Positions 18,409 to 26,963 of a stretch of DNA of 64,000 bases are shown piece by piece. The translations under genes and the position numbers were made by a program. How positions within the stretch are numbered: position 1 is the first letter of the stretch; each line of letters starts with the position of its first letter. The notes below the pieces were generated by a model. It ran no database searches. It had not been told where the DNA came from and saw only the letters and a list, made by a program, of their open reading frames with translations. This stretch comes from Neobacillus soli NBRC 102451 (GTDB taxonomy: Bacteria > Bacillota > Bacilli > Bacillales > Cytobacillaceae), in contig NZ_BCVI01000036.1 of assembly GCF_001591665.1 (NCBI RefSeq), positions 62,001 through 126,000 on the forward strand, read 5' to 3'.

Positions 18409-20235
18409 TTAAACTGATACAGACAATTTGGGTTTTGTCACTACTTTATAGTTAGCAAGCTTTATAAGGCGCTCTCTAATTTCTACATGTTCCAAATCCG
18501 TGTAAGTTGAGATGATCTCTTCTATTTCCTCTAAATATAGTTCAGATGTTTTGCCAATATATATTTTCGGATAGATTTGCTCTTCGTGAACTTCATCTTC
18601 TTTTAATAATTCTTCAAAAAGCTTTTCCCCTGGCCTCATTCCGGTGAATTCAATCCCAATTTCATCAATGGAATTTCCTGAAAGTTTTATTAAATTCTTG
18701 GCCAAATCAACAATTTTCACTGGATCGCCCATATCTAAAACGAAGATTTCTCCACCTTTAGCAAGCGAGCCGGCTTGCAGTACTAACCGCGATGCTTCCG
18801 GGATGGTCATAAAATAACGAACCATATCGGGATGAGTTACCGTGATAGGTCCTCCACTTTCAATTTGTCTTTTAAACAAAGGGATGACACTGCCTCTACT
18901 TCCTAAAACATTACCAAATCGGACGGCAACAAATTTAGTATCACTTTCACCGTCCATATACTGGATGATCATTTCGGCAAGCCTTTTAGTTGCACCCATG
19001 ACACTTGTAGGATTCACTGCTTTATCGGTTGAAATCATGACAAACGTTTCTATCCCATTCCAACTAGCCGCTTCGGCCGCATTCATGGTTCCAATTAAAT
19101 TATTTTTTACGGCTTCTTCTGGATTAGCTTCCATAAGTGGAACGTGCTTATGAGCAGCTGCGTGATAGACTGTGTTAGGTTGATATGTACTCATCACAAG
19201 CATCATCTTCTTTGCATCCTGCAAATCAGCAATCACAGGAATAAATTCAATTTCTGAATTCTTGAAAGTTCCTTTCAATTCCATTTCAATCGAATAAATA
19301 CTATTTTCACCGTGGCCAAGTAAGACTAATTGCTTGGGATTAAACTTAGAAATTTGCCGGCAAATTTCTGAACCAATCGAACCCCCTGCTCCAGTAACTA
19401 AAACAACTTTATTTGTGATATTTTCGGAGATACTATTAATGTCTAACTCTACTTGCTCTCTACCCAGTAGATCCTCTACCTGAACATCACGAAATTGTTT
19501 AACAGATACTTTTCCTGTCATTAGGTCCTCAAGCATGGGGAGAATTTGCGTCTTTGCACTTGTCTTTGCGCATTCCTGAAAAATCATATTTAATTCCTTT
19601 TTACTAAGTGAGGGAATAGCAATGACAATATTGTTAATTTCCAATTCTATAACGGTAGTTTCAATTTCTTTAATTCCTCCAATGACTGGTAATCCTAAAA
19701 TATCAAGCCGATGCTTTTTTTCATCATCATCGATAAAACCAACTGGCAATAAATCAGCATCGTTATTTTTTAGAAGTTGTCTTGCAACCATCATTCCCGC
19801 TGATCCTGCCCCAACAATTAGTGTTCTCTTTTTGTTACCGATTTTATTGAGGTATGAATCCCGAAACATTCTCCAACAAAAACGGGAACCGCCGATAAAC
19901 GACATATTGAGTAACCACGTTACGGTCAGTAAGCGAAACTGTATTTCTCGAGCTATGAGTTGCTGGACAACAGCTGCAATAAGGATGGAGATTGTGATAA
20001 CCTTTAAAATACTTATTAGCTCTCCAACACTGGCGTATTCCCAGGCTTTTTTGTACAAATGAAATTTAAAGGAAAGGAAATAATGACTTAATAAAATGAT
20101 AATAGAACTTAAAACAATCGGAAAAGTTATCACATGGAAAGTTCCATTAACTAGGAAACGGCTAAAGAAAATGGCCGTTAAGACAATACATGAATCTATG
20201 ACAATAAATAATGATAATCTTTGTCGGTAAGTCAT
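18409..20235 (-). CDS. epsC: UDP-GlcNAc 4,6-dehydratase, membrane type (EpsC/PglF)
   Basis: The 608-residue enzyme has four N-terminal membrane helices (about residues 8-110), a first Rossmann domain (VGAGSAGMMVARQLL near 140) and a catalytic SDR domain with VTGAGGSIGSEICRQ near 285 and STDKAVNPTSVMGATKR near 400. The usual SDR tyrosine is Met here, as in WbpM/PglF-type large dehydratases. It produces the UDP-4-keto-6-deoxy sugar used by EpsN and EpsM. It lies after the EAR-like element. Confidence 0.92.
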   Translation of the reverse strand: MTYRQRLSLFIVIDSCIVLTAIFFSRFLVNGTFHVITFPIVLSSIIILLSHYFLSFKFHLYKKAWEYASVGELISILKVITISILIAAVVQQLIAREIQFRLLTVTWLLNMSFIGGSRFCWRMFRDSYLNKIGNKKRTLIVGAGSAGMMVARQLLKNNDADLLPVGFIDDDEKKHRLDILGLPVIGGIKEIETTVIELEINNIVIAIPSLSKKELNMIFQECAKTSAKTQILPMLEDLMTGKVSVKQFRDVQVEDLLGREQVELDINSISENITNKVVLVTGAGGSIGSEICRQISKFNPKQLVLLGHGENSIYSIEMELKGTFKNSEIEFIPVIADLQDAKKMMLVMSTYQPNTVYHAAAHKHVPLMEANPEEAVKNNLIGTMNAAEAASWNGIETFVMISTDKAVNPTSVMGATKRLAEMIIQYMDGESDTKFVAVRFGNVLGSRGSVIPLFKRQIESGGPITVTHPDMVRYFMTIPEASRLVLQAGSLAKGGEIFVLDMGDPVKIVDLAKNLIKLSGNSIDEIGIEFTGMRPGEKLFEELLKEDEVHEEQIYPKIYIGKTSELYLEEIEEIISTYTDLEHVEIRERLIKLANYKVVTKPKLSVSV

Positions 20236-20288
20236 ATTATCCCCCTTTAATAAAGGACTTTTATGAATAAAATCCTTTTTTAAATAAA

Positions 20289-20332
20289 AATGTTAATTAT
20301 GTAAACTTCGTAAAGAACACATAATTAACATT
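20289..20332 (-). terminator. Hairpin between EAR-like element and epsC
   Basis: TGTTAATTATGT (20291-20302) and ACATAATTAACA (20319-20330) are perfect inverted 12-mers with a 16-base loop. On the minus strand they are followed by TTTTTATTT. This is a strong intrinsic-terminator-like hairpin inside the eps operon, just where an antitermination element would be needed. Confidence 0.7.
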
Positions 20333-20339
20333 TTTAATT

Positions 20340-20435
20340 AATTTTCGGGCATCTAACCCGTCCTCACATCACACTACCGACGACTTGCGTCTAAGGTCCC
20401 AGACCCACAGCATGACCGAGTGCCCCCATTTTATA
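20340..20435 (-). ncRNA. EAR-like element (eps-associated RNA, processive antitermination)
   Basis: The interval between epsB and epsC is the known site of the EAR RNA in Bacillus eps operons. Read on the minus strand it is a GC-richer island in AT-rich surroundings, opening GGGGGCACTCGGTCATGCTG and closing GTGAGGACGGGTTAGATGCC. GGGCA and TGCCC pair to close the structure (20421-20425 with 20347-20351). EAR lets polymerase read through terminators in the long eps operon, and a hairpin follows directly. Assignment rests on position and island-like composition; a covariance search would settle it. Confidence 0.7.
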
Positions 20436-20549
20436 TTGGCAAGGAGACATCACCAGAATTTATTTTTTAATCTTAAAGGAAACAGATAATTCTTAATAAC
20501 GAACAAAAGGAACAAAAATTTTTCTTCTTTAATTTCTCGTTATGTATTC

Positions 20550-21215
20550 CTATTTATTCATTACAACCCCAACCAATTTTGCTTTTGCAAATTCTAACAC
20601 CTTTTTAGCTTCAGCCGCTTTTTCAAATTTTGTTTTACCGTTTTGGATGACCAATATAACCCCATCACATTGATTTGCCAATAGTTTGGTATCTGTTACA
20701 TCTAAAAGTGCATTTGTATCTATTAATATTGCTGCATATGATTTTGATACTGTCTTCAGAAGTTCCTGCATCATATGAGAACCTAATAATTCAACTGGAT
20801 TATACTGGATTTGCCCACTAACTAAGAGGTCCAGCCTTCCGATTTCTGTATGTTGTATAGCCTCATAGAAAGATACTTTCCCAGTAAGTACATCTGTTAG
20901 CCCTATTGAATTAGATGTCTTAAAAAAAGAATGCAAAGCAGGTTTCCTTATATTTGCATCAATTAATAGAACCTTCTCTTTCTGTTGTGCCATTGATACT
21001 GCCAGATTAGCCGCAGTAGTTGACTTACCTTCACCATCACTAGGCGATGTAATTAAAAAGATTCGGCTTTTTTCTTCTATCATAGAAAATTTAATATTTG
21101 TTTGAATCGTCCGAAATTGTTCCGAGATCTTTGATTCTGGATGTGAGTAGGTAACAATTGTCCTCTTTTTGTTAGCTGCCGAGGATTTGCGCTTATTTAT
21201 TACCAATGTTCTCAC
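20550..21215 (-). CDS. epsB: Bacterial tyrosine kinase of the CpsD/CapB family, EpsB
   Basis: The 221-residue P-loop protein has Walker A SPSDGEGKSTTAANLA near residue 57, Walker A' VLLIDANIRKPALH near 83 and Walker B AAILIDT. EQFRTIQTNIKFS is the usual N-terminal interaction region. EpsB kinases work with the membrane activator EpsA and control chain synthesis. The protein ends in VGVVMNK without the C-terminal tyrosines expected in this family. It overlaps epsA by 23 bp. Confidence 0.9.
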   Translation of the reverse strand: MRTLVINKRKSSAANKKRTIVTYSHPESKISEQFRTIQTNIKFSMIEEKSRIFLITSPSDGEGKSTTAANLAVSMAQQKEKVLLIDANIRKPALHSFFKTSNSIGLTDVLTGKVSFYEAIQHTEIGRLDLLVSGQIQYNPVELLGSHMMQELLKTVSKSYAAILIDTNALLDVTDTKLLANQCDGVILVIQNGKTKFEKAAEAKKVLEFAKAKLVGVVMNK

Positions 21216-21930
21216 CCCTTAGATTATAATCAAGCTGCATATTACTGGTTTTCTTTTTAACGCTTCTTTTGCTTACTTTTGACACCCTTCCTAATACGCG
21301 TACGCCAAGCAATAATTCAATTTCACGAACTGAACGAATCCTATCATCCAATGACTCTAATAAAAACGCTAAACCAATTCCAACTATAAAACCACCGATA
21401 ACCGCGATAAATAACTTATTATTGTTACTTTGATTGATAGGTACTGGGCTTACTTTAGCCCCTGATAATAATCGTATATAGTCTTGACCGATTATGTTTG
21501 GTACCTCATCCCTAAATACCTTGGCCGTCGTATCTGCTAGTTTTGCCGCGAAAATAGGATCCATATCTATAACACTAATACTTACAACCTGGGACCCCTC
21601 GACACTGGCAACACTTATTTGACCCGCCAATGCTTCAGCCGATCTATTAAGATCAAGCTCTTTTATCACTTTGTCTAAAATGACAGAATCCCTAATAATA
21701 ACCTGTAGTGTCTTTCTTGATTCTTCATCTGCACCTATTATGATCCTTGAAGAAGATTGATACAGCGGAATAGTCTTGGTTTGACTCTGGAGTCCCCCCA
21801 CTATACCGGCAAGTATTGTAACTACTGCTATGACCCAAAATCGTCTTTTAATTATTAGGAAAAGTTCTTTTAAATTTATTTCCTTGGCCTTTCCCTTTTC
21901 TGAATTGCCAAATTGATCAAAATTATTCAT
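21193..21930 (-). CDS. epsA: Chain-length modulator / kinase activator, EpsA (Wzz/CapA family)
   Basis: The 245-residue protein has two membrane helices (about residues 31-50 WVIAVVTILAGIVGGLQSQ and 172-192 LFIAVIGGFIVGIGLAFLLE) enclosing an extracytoplasmic Wzz domain. The C-terminal cytosolic tail DRIRSVREIELLLGVRVLG contacts the EpsB kinase in related systems. ATG 21930 follows AAAGGTGG. It is the first gene after the eps promoter, about 140 bp downstream of the -10. Confidence 0.9.
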   Translation of the reverse strand: MNNFDQFGNSEKGKAKEINLKELFLIIKRRFWVIAVVTILAGIVGGLQSQTKTIPLYQSSSRIIIGADEESRKTLQVIIRDSVILDKVIKELDLNRSAEALAGQISVASVEGSQVVSISVIDMDPIFAAKLADTTAKVFRDEVPNIIGQDYIRLLSGAKVSPVPINQSNNNKLFIAVIGGFIVGIGLAFLLESLDDRIRSVREIELLLGVRVLGRVSKVSKRSVKKKTSNMQLDYNLRGENIGNK

Positions 21931-21967
21931 TTAACCACCTTTAATGTAAGACATATAGCCCTCATCT

Positions 21968-21983
21968 GTTCTTAATAAAGAAC
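21968..21983. promoter_or_regulatory. SinR-box-like palindrome in the epsA leader
   Basis: GTTCTTAATAAAGAAC is a perfect 6-bp inverted repeat with a 4-bp centre. It contains the SinR 7-mer GTTCTTT on the minus strand (21977-21983). It lies about 90 bp inside the eps transcript, 38 bp before epsA. The same 16-mer with one change occurs ahead of the lasso operon at 29345. Confidence 0.65.
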
Positions 21984-22078
21984 TTCTTGATAAAAAGGGA
22001 TAATTTCTGTTTATTTTACTCTTTATGCTTTTTTAATTCCTATAACTATACTACTACAAATAAGACTTTATAACCATC

Positions 22079-22107
22079 ATTATATTTCTTTATACAGAAC
22101 GAGTCAA
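22079..22107 (-). promoter_or_regulatory. Sigma-A promoter of the eps operon with operator in the spacer
   Basis: On the minus strand TTGACT (22102-22107) and TATAAT (22079-22084) are separated by exactly 17 bp. The spacer is GTTCTGTATAAAGAAA preceded by C. It is a SinR-box-like imperfect palindrome (22085-22100), so a bound repressor would block polymerase directly. Confidence 0.8.
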
Positions 22108-22159
22108 CGGAATTTTTCTAATTATCTGAAAATATTGTAGGTATAATATTAATAAACCA

Positions 22160-23959
22160 TCAAACACTGATCCCCATTTGTTTTCTAAGTAAACTACTAA
22201 ATACCCCCCTTTTTTCGCTAGCAAGTTGATTAAATTGACCTTGTTGGATGATCTCCCCTTGATCTAAAACAATTACCTGGTCTGCATTACGGATGGTTGA
22301 CAAACGATGTGCGATGACAATGATTGTCATTGTTCCCTTAAGTTTTTCTAGTGCTTCCTGAATTTTTGACTCATTTTCTGAATCCAAGGCACTTGTAGCC
22401 TCATCTAAAACGAGAACAGATGGCTTTCTTAATATTGCCCGAGCAAGAACCAGTCTTTGACGTTCTCCACCTGAAAGTCTTATACCCCTATCCCCAACAA
22501 TTGTATCAAGTCCCATTGGGAGATTTTTCACAAATTCTGCAGCCGCAGAAAACTCAAGTGCCTCCCAAATCTGCTTATCACTTGAATTAGGGGCTATCAA
22601 AAGTAAATTTTCTCTTATACTTACATTAAATAAAAAAGGTTCCTGTGGAACATAACTAACCAAACGTCTTAATGATAAAAGGTTTTCCTCAGCAAGCAAG
22701 ATTCCATCTACCAGTATATTTCCATGTTCTGGTTTGTTTAGACCCATTAATAAATCAATTAAAGTACTTTTTCCAGCACCAGATGGTCCTACAATTGCAG
22801 TCATACAATTTATTGGAATCATTAAATTAATATTTTGAAGAGCATACTTTCCTTCATTACGATTATATCTGAAAAATACCTCACGACATTCAATTCCTTT
22901 TTCAATTCCCAGAGGTTTAATATTCTTGTAAATTGTTTCATCATTAATCTCGGCCGCTTGCTTACATCTTTTTTGTAAATCTATTAATGCCTTAAATGCT
23001 GGGACTGATGTTGCTATTTGTTCCATACTGGATTGAATTTCTGTAATCCTGGGCCATAACCTGGAGAAAATAATTAATATCAGTAAAAATTGTTCAGGTT
23101 GTAAATCAAATATCAACACGCATATAAAAATAAAGATTGCAATTAAACATGCTGAAGAAATTTTATAAAATATCTGGGAAGTTGTTTTTAACTTTATATA
23201 TTCAATTTGCTCTTCTATCATTCCTTTTGTTAAAAAATTTAGCCAAAGGAGACGGGAATCTTCTAAAGTATTACTTTTAATTTCCTTAATGCCATTCAAT
23301 TGGTCCGTTATCCCACCAAGATATTCCTGAGCTAAAATAGATGTTTTTGTCCCTAATAATTTTGATTGTCTTATAAATCTTCTTGAAAATATTGCAAGGA
23401 TGCATCCCGAAAGTAATACAACAATGGTTAACTTTATGGATAACCATAAAGCAATAAGTATCTGTATACATGTAAAAACAAGTGATGCTAGTAACAGTAA
23501 AAATTGGATAATACCGCCTGAAACACGAGCTAGCTCCATTGTCATTACATTAATTAAATCAGCTTTCCTTTCCTTTGTATAGAATTCCCAATTTGCTTTT
23601 AATAAATCATTATATGTCTCCAACCGTAATTGACGGATAAACCCCTGTGTAATTCTCACATTTCTTATGGATAAATTTCGTTGTATAAGATTTTGAACTA
23701 ATACCAATGAAATATAAAATCCCAAAATAAAAACTAGCGCTTGAATTTTAGGGAAGTCTTGTAAGAAATTCAAAAATTTTAGAAACTTAAATCCTCCAAG
23801 ATCAATATTTATTATTGCACTATAACTTATCATTGGAACCAATAATAAAATCCCTAGCCCTTCAAGAAAACTTACTAACCCCATTCCAAAAAGATTTAAA
23901 TATAGAATATTGCCAGAATAAGAAAATAATCTTTTTATAAAATAAAAAACTTGACTCAC
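22160..23959 (-). CDS. Lasso peptide ABC exporter (fused TMD-NBD)
   Basis: The 599-residue half-transporter has six membrane helices in residues 1-310 and a nucleotide-binding domain with Walker A VGPSGAGKST, Q-loop YVPQEPF, signature LSGGERQRLVLARA and Walker B VLVLDEATSALDSE. In paeninodin-type clusters this D protein exports the mature lasso peptide and may give immunity. It is the last gene of the cluster, 4 bp after the nucleotidyltransferase gene. Confidence 0.85.
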   Translation of the reverse strand: MSQVFYFIKRLFSYSGNILYLNLFGMGLVSFLEGLGILLLVPMISYSAIINIDLGGFKFLKFLNFLQDFPKIQALVFILGFYISLVLVQNLIQRNLSIRNVRITQGFIRQLRLETYNDLLKANWEFYTKERKADLINVMTMELARVSGGIIQFLLLLASLVFTCIQILIALWLSIKLTIVVLLSGCILAIFSRRFIRQSKLLGTKTSILAQEYLGGITDQLNGIKEIKSNTLEDSRLLWLNFLTKGMIEEQIEYIKLKTTSQIFYKISSACLIAIFIFICVLIFDLQPEQFLLILIIFSRLWPRITEIQSSMEQIATSVPAFKALIDLQKRCKQAAEINDETIYKNIKPLGIEKGIECREVFFRYNRNEGKYALQNINLMIPINCMTAIVGPSGAGKSTLIDLLMGLNKPEHGNILVDGILLAEENLLSLRRLVSYVPQEPFLFNVSIRENLLLIAPNSSDKQIWEALEFSAAAEFVKNLPMGLDTIVGDRGIRLSGGERQRLVLARAILRKPSVLVLDEATSALDSENESKIQEALEKLKGTMTIIVIAHRLSTIRNADQVIVLDQGEIIQQGQFNQLASEKRGVFSSLLRKQMGISV

Positions 23960-23963
23960 TATG

Positions 23964-25154
23964 TTATGCCCTCCTAGTTACTGAACGTTTCTTCGTTTTC
24001 CTTAAAAGGATAATAATCGGGCGCATTGGAAAATATAAAAAATGCAGCACCTTGGGTAAGGGTAAAAATTCCGCATCTTCTGGATATGGGTATAAAAAAC
24101 TTAAAATAAAGAAAAATCTCTGCTTAGTAGACATTAAAGAAAATAAATGCCGTTTATGATATTCAGATACCTCTTCTGTTACCGGGGCTGTATGAAGATT
24201 AACCATTTGCCTTATATAAAACAAAGTGTCTAGTCCGAGCTGTTTTGTCCGTTTTCTATTTATTATATTATTCATATCCTTAGGTACCTTGGCATTTAAA
24301 AGATGAAAAGCCAAGTATAGTGCCTGACCACCCACATCATAATAATGATTTTTTTTAAGTATACTAATAGTTTTAGCCCAATTAATTTCTGATTCCGTTA
24401 TTTTGTTAATATCATCTAACCAACGAAGTCTGGACCAACCATGACGTGCTCCGTGTGAAACAAGGAATAAAAATAAATCTTCAAGTCCTAAAGTATAAAT
24501 AGGTTGGCTTGTTAATGTACTTACTCTTTTCCTTTTCCATAAATCATCAAATTTCGGTTCTTTAGCTGGTCCTGGGTTAAGCCTCCAATGTATTTCTACC
24601 TTAATCTTTTTCTGAGGGTGAAAAAAAGTAATATGGTGATGCCTCCACTTCCAGTCATTTAATACCGTTAAGAAATAATCATCCTTTATGTAACCCTTGT
24701 TTAAAAGAATATCTTCAGCTTGATTAAGTTTTTCGATTGGGATTAAAATATCCAAATCTGAAGATGTGCGTAAAGATACATCACCATAAAGATCAGCAGC
24801 AAGAACAGGTCCTTTTAAAAAAAGGGTACTGATTTGATAGCTAGAAAATAGTTTTGATATTTTTTCCGATTCACCACTTAGTTGAAGCATTCGAAAAATA
24901 TTTTTTTGATATAAGCGACATAACTCTTGGAGAACTGAAGCAGGGATATAATTTTCCCCTAAATCTTTTATTCTTTTATAAATTAAAGGGAAAACTCGAT
25001 GATGTTTAGATAATTGGATGAAAAGGTCCCAATCAATATCCTCAAAATCCACCTTTTTGAATTTACTTTCCCCAATTCCCGTTTTCATGATAGAAAGTAG
25101 TAGTTTCAATTCTTTTGGAAATTGCTTTAGTTTTTCATTGAATAAATTTTCCAC
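23964..25154 (-). CDS. Nucleotidyltransferase-family tailoring enzyme of the lasso cluster
   Basis: The 396-residue protein has STLFLKGPVLAADLYGDVSL and then RTSSDLDILIPIEKL (aspartates at about 133 and 135), the metal-binding DxD of the NTP_transf_5 family. Such genes accompany paeninodin-like clusters. In the pseudomycoidin system the homologue adds sugar to the phosphorylated C-terminus. The next gene begins 4 bp downstream. The exact reaction here is inference. Confidence 0.7.
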   Translation of the reverse strand: MENLFNEKLKQFPKELKLLLSIMKTGIGESKFKKVDFEDIDWDLFIQLSKHHRVFPLIYKRIKDLGENYIPASVLQELCRLYQKNIFRMLQLSGESEKISKLFSSYQISTLFLKGPVLAADLYGDVSLRTSSDLDILIPIEKLNQAEDILLNKGYIKDDYFLTVLNDWKWRHHHITFFHPQKKIKVEIHWRLNPGPAKEPKFDDLWKRKRVSTLTSQPIYTLGLEDLFLFLVSHGARHGWSRLRWLDDINKITESEINWAKTISILKKNHYYDVGGQALYLAFHLLNAKVPKDMNNIINRKRTKQLGLDTLFYIRQMVNLHTAPVTEEVSEYHKRHLFSLMSTKQRFFFILSFLYPYPEDAEFLPLPKVLHFLYFPMRPIIILLRKTKKRSVTRRA

Positions 25155-25166
25155 GGTATTCCCCTC

Positions 25167-25628
25167 TTATCCTTTTTCACTAAACCGTTTTGCAAATTTC
25201 CCAACGACGGTAAATCTCCCCATTTCTTCAGCACCGGTTATAAACAATTTCCCACTCCGTAGCCAAGCATGTGCAATCATGATTCCTGTCTCATCTTTAG
25301 CAGTACCTAAATAGAGTGTACTCTCGAGTTGGCGCCTTTGGAGCATTTTCATTCCAGCAATCGCCTTGACTAAACATTTACTTTCCCAAAATGTATAATT
25401 GCTCATTATATAAATAGCATCAGATACATTCCTTAAAATTGTTTGGTTTGAGGCTTTATGTTCAAACGACGTTTCCTCCATATGTGTACCTAATAAAGGG
25501 GCTATCCTTGAAAACGGCATTGATTTAAGGATACGAGCCCAACCTAAATAAGCAAATGCCTCTATTAACAAAAACTTTTTTCTATTATCCAGAAATATAA
25601 ATGTTTTAATCTTCTGGAAAAGTATCAT
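25167..25628 (-). CDS. Lasso leader peptidase B2 (transglutaminase-like cysteine protease)
   Basis: The 153-residue protein carries the catalytic Cys85 in FWESKCLVKAIAGMKMLQRR and His120 in GIMIAHAWLRSG, the pattern of lasso B2 peptidases. It cleaves the precursor leader after recruitment by B1, freeing the N-terminal amine for macrolactam formation. It follows B1 with 3 bp between them and lacks a signal peptide, as expected for a cytosolic processing enzyme. Confidence 0.85.
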   Translation of the reverse strand: MILFQKIKTFIFLDNRKKFLLIEAFAYLGWARILKSMPFSRIAPLLGTHMEETSFEHKASNQTILRNVSDAIYIMSNYTFWESKCLVKAIAGMKMLQRRQLESTLYLGTAKDETGIMIAHAWLRSGKLFITGAEEMGRFTVVGKFAKRFSEKG

Positions 25629-25631
25629 TTA

Positions 25632-25934
25632 CTATTCTCCTAGATTTATAATTTGAATTAGCCGTTCTTTTTCCAATTGTTCAATATATGATAAAACATG
25701 TTGTTCACATTCTTCCTTTTCCACTTGGTACTTCAATAATAAGGTATTAACCAAGTGATTAATTTCCATTGGTGATTTTATTAAATCCCATATCTCTCCA
25801 CCTAATTCACCTAAATTATAATAATTACCACTTTCTATGCTTAACATTACTTTTTCCCCATCCATATCGCTAACAACATTTCCTTCAGTTTGAGTAATTA
25901 TAGAAGTTAATGAAACCTTTTTTGTACTAATCAT
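25632..25934 (-). CDS. Lasso RiPP recognition element B1 (PqqD-like)
   Basis: The 100-residue PqqD-like protein has VVSDMDGEKVMLSIESGNYY, then NLGELGGEIWDLIKSP and a C-terminal helical part. It binds the precursor leader (W-x-K-P-x-L-E-V motif) and presents it to B2. It overlaps the kinase gene by 4 bp (ATGA). Family assignment is firm from sequence and context. Confidence 0.87.
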   Translation of the reverse strand: MISTKKVSLTSIITQTEGNVVSDMDGEKVMLSIESGNYYNLGELGGEIWDLIKSPMEINHLVNTLLLKYQVEKEECEQHVLSYIEQLEKERLIQIINLGE

Positions 25935-26866
25935 TTGGAACTCTCCTTTTTAATAGTTGATAAAATAACGGACACTAAATTATTGGCTGTAAATCCTTCG
26001 ATAGGCCGTTGTAATCGATACATTTCAACCTGTTTTAGTATTTTTGCTGATTCTTTAAAATGCCATTCCATCATTCCAAGGCGTGGTATTAAAAAATTTC
26101 GATATGTATGCATATACAAAGATTGAAAACGCCTTAACCCTTTTATTTTGCTAATTTCTACGCTATTACATTGGGTTTTAATTAATTCATATACTCCTGC
26201 AAGAGGTAAGGATTCACCTAAAAAATCAGAATGAACCGGGATAGCAAATTTTGTTTCTCTATCAAATAATGGACGGTACCCTTTCGTACTAATTCCAAAT
26301 TCATTTAAACTTTCTTCCCATAACTTTTGATGTGGGTAGGATGGTATTACAATCGGATTACTATCTTCCGAGAGAAAGACTGGAATTACATCATCACTCA
26401 ACAGTTGATATCCTTCTTTTATTAGAGCTGCTGAAAGTGTAGATTTTCCAGCACCTGAATCACCTACAAAAGCATATGCTTTCCCGTTAATCGCGACTGC
26501 ACTTCCATGTAATGGAAGAGTTTTTCTCTGAATCAATAATGCTCCCATACAGGTACCAAGGATATAAAGACGGATTTTATCCTCCTCGGCTCCTAACATT
26601 GGTGAAACGGTAATTTTATTGCCTTCTTGTATGGAAAATATAGCAGTATTAGGGACTTCGAATATAACCATATTTTCTTTTACTACAAATTTTTTCTGTG
26701 CAATTGAATCTACTTCTGACCACTGTTTGGATAAATCGCCTATTTGAACAACAATGTCTACCGTATCAACTTGTTCATTTATTGGAGTTAATTCAGGAAG
26801 TGGAATTTCACTCAACAAATTTAGTCCAAAACCCTTATAAATTGATGTTCCTAATGTAATAATCAT
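25931..26866 (-). CDS. HPr-kinase-like lasso peptide C-terminal kinase (PadeK type)
   Basis: The 311-residue protein has the HPr kinase P-loop GDSGAGKSTLSAAL at residues 135-148, preceded by LPLHGSAVAINGKAYAFV. ATG 26866 follows GGAGTGAAGAA. PadeK of the paeninodin cluster phosphorylates the C-terminal serine of its precursor, and the precursor here also ends in Ser. The kinase, with the nucleotidyltransferase, predicts a phosphorylated and perhaps further modified tail. Confidence 0.85.
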   Translation of the reverse strand: MIITLGTSIYKGFGLNLLSEIPLPELTPINEQVDTVDIVVQIGDLSKQWSEVDSIAQKKFVVKENMVIFEVPNTAIFSIQEGNKITVSPMLGAEEDKIRLYILGTCMGALLIQRKTLPLHGSAVAINGKAYAFVGDSGAGKSTLSAALIKEGYQLLSDDVIPVFLSEDSNPIVIPSYPHQKLWEESLNEFGISTKGYRPLFDRETKFAIPVHSDFLGESLPLAGVYELIKTQCNSVEISKIKGLRRFQSLYMHTYRNFLIPRLGMMEWHFKESAKILKQVEMYRLQRPIEGFTANNLVSVILSTIKKESSK

Positions 26867-26903
26867 TTCTTCACTCCAATGACAACAAATTTGATTTATA
26901 AAA

Positions 26904-26933
26904 GCCCTTATACAGTTAGAATTGTATAAGGGC
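26904..26933 (-). terminator. Intra-operon hairpin between lasso precursor and kinase genes
   Basis: GCCCTTATACA (26904-26914) and TGTATAAGGGC (26923-26933) form a perfect 11-bp stem with an 8-base loop. On the minus strand TTTTATAAAT follows. It may act as a partial terminator or RNase barrier, so that the precursor mRNA exceeds that of the enzymes. Confidence 0.65.
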
Positions 26934-26963
26934 AGTATAAATCCTAACCTAATATAACTAGAA

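Noticed and set aside
25931-26866. HPr kinase/phosphorylase of carbon control
   Set aside because: Only the P-loop region matches, the context is a lasso cluster, and it overlaps the B1 gene.
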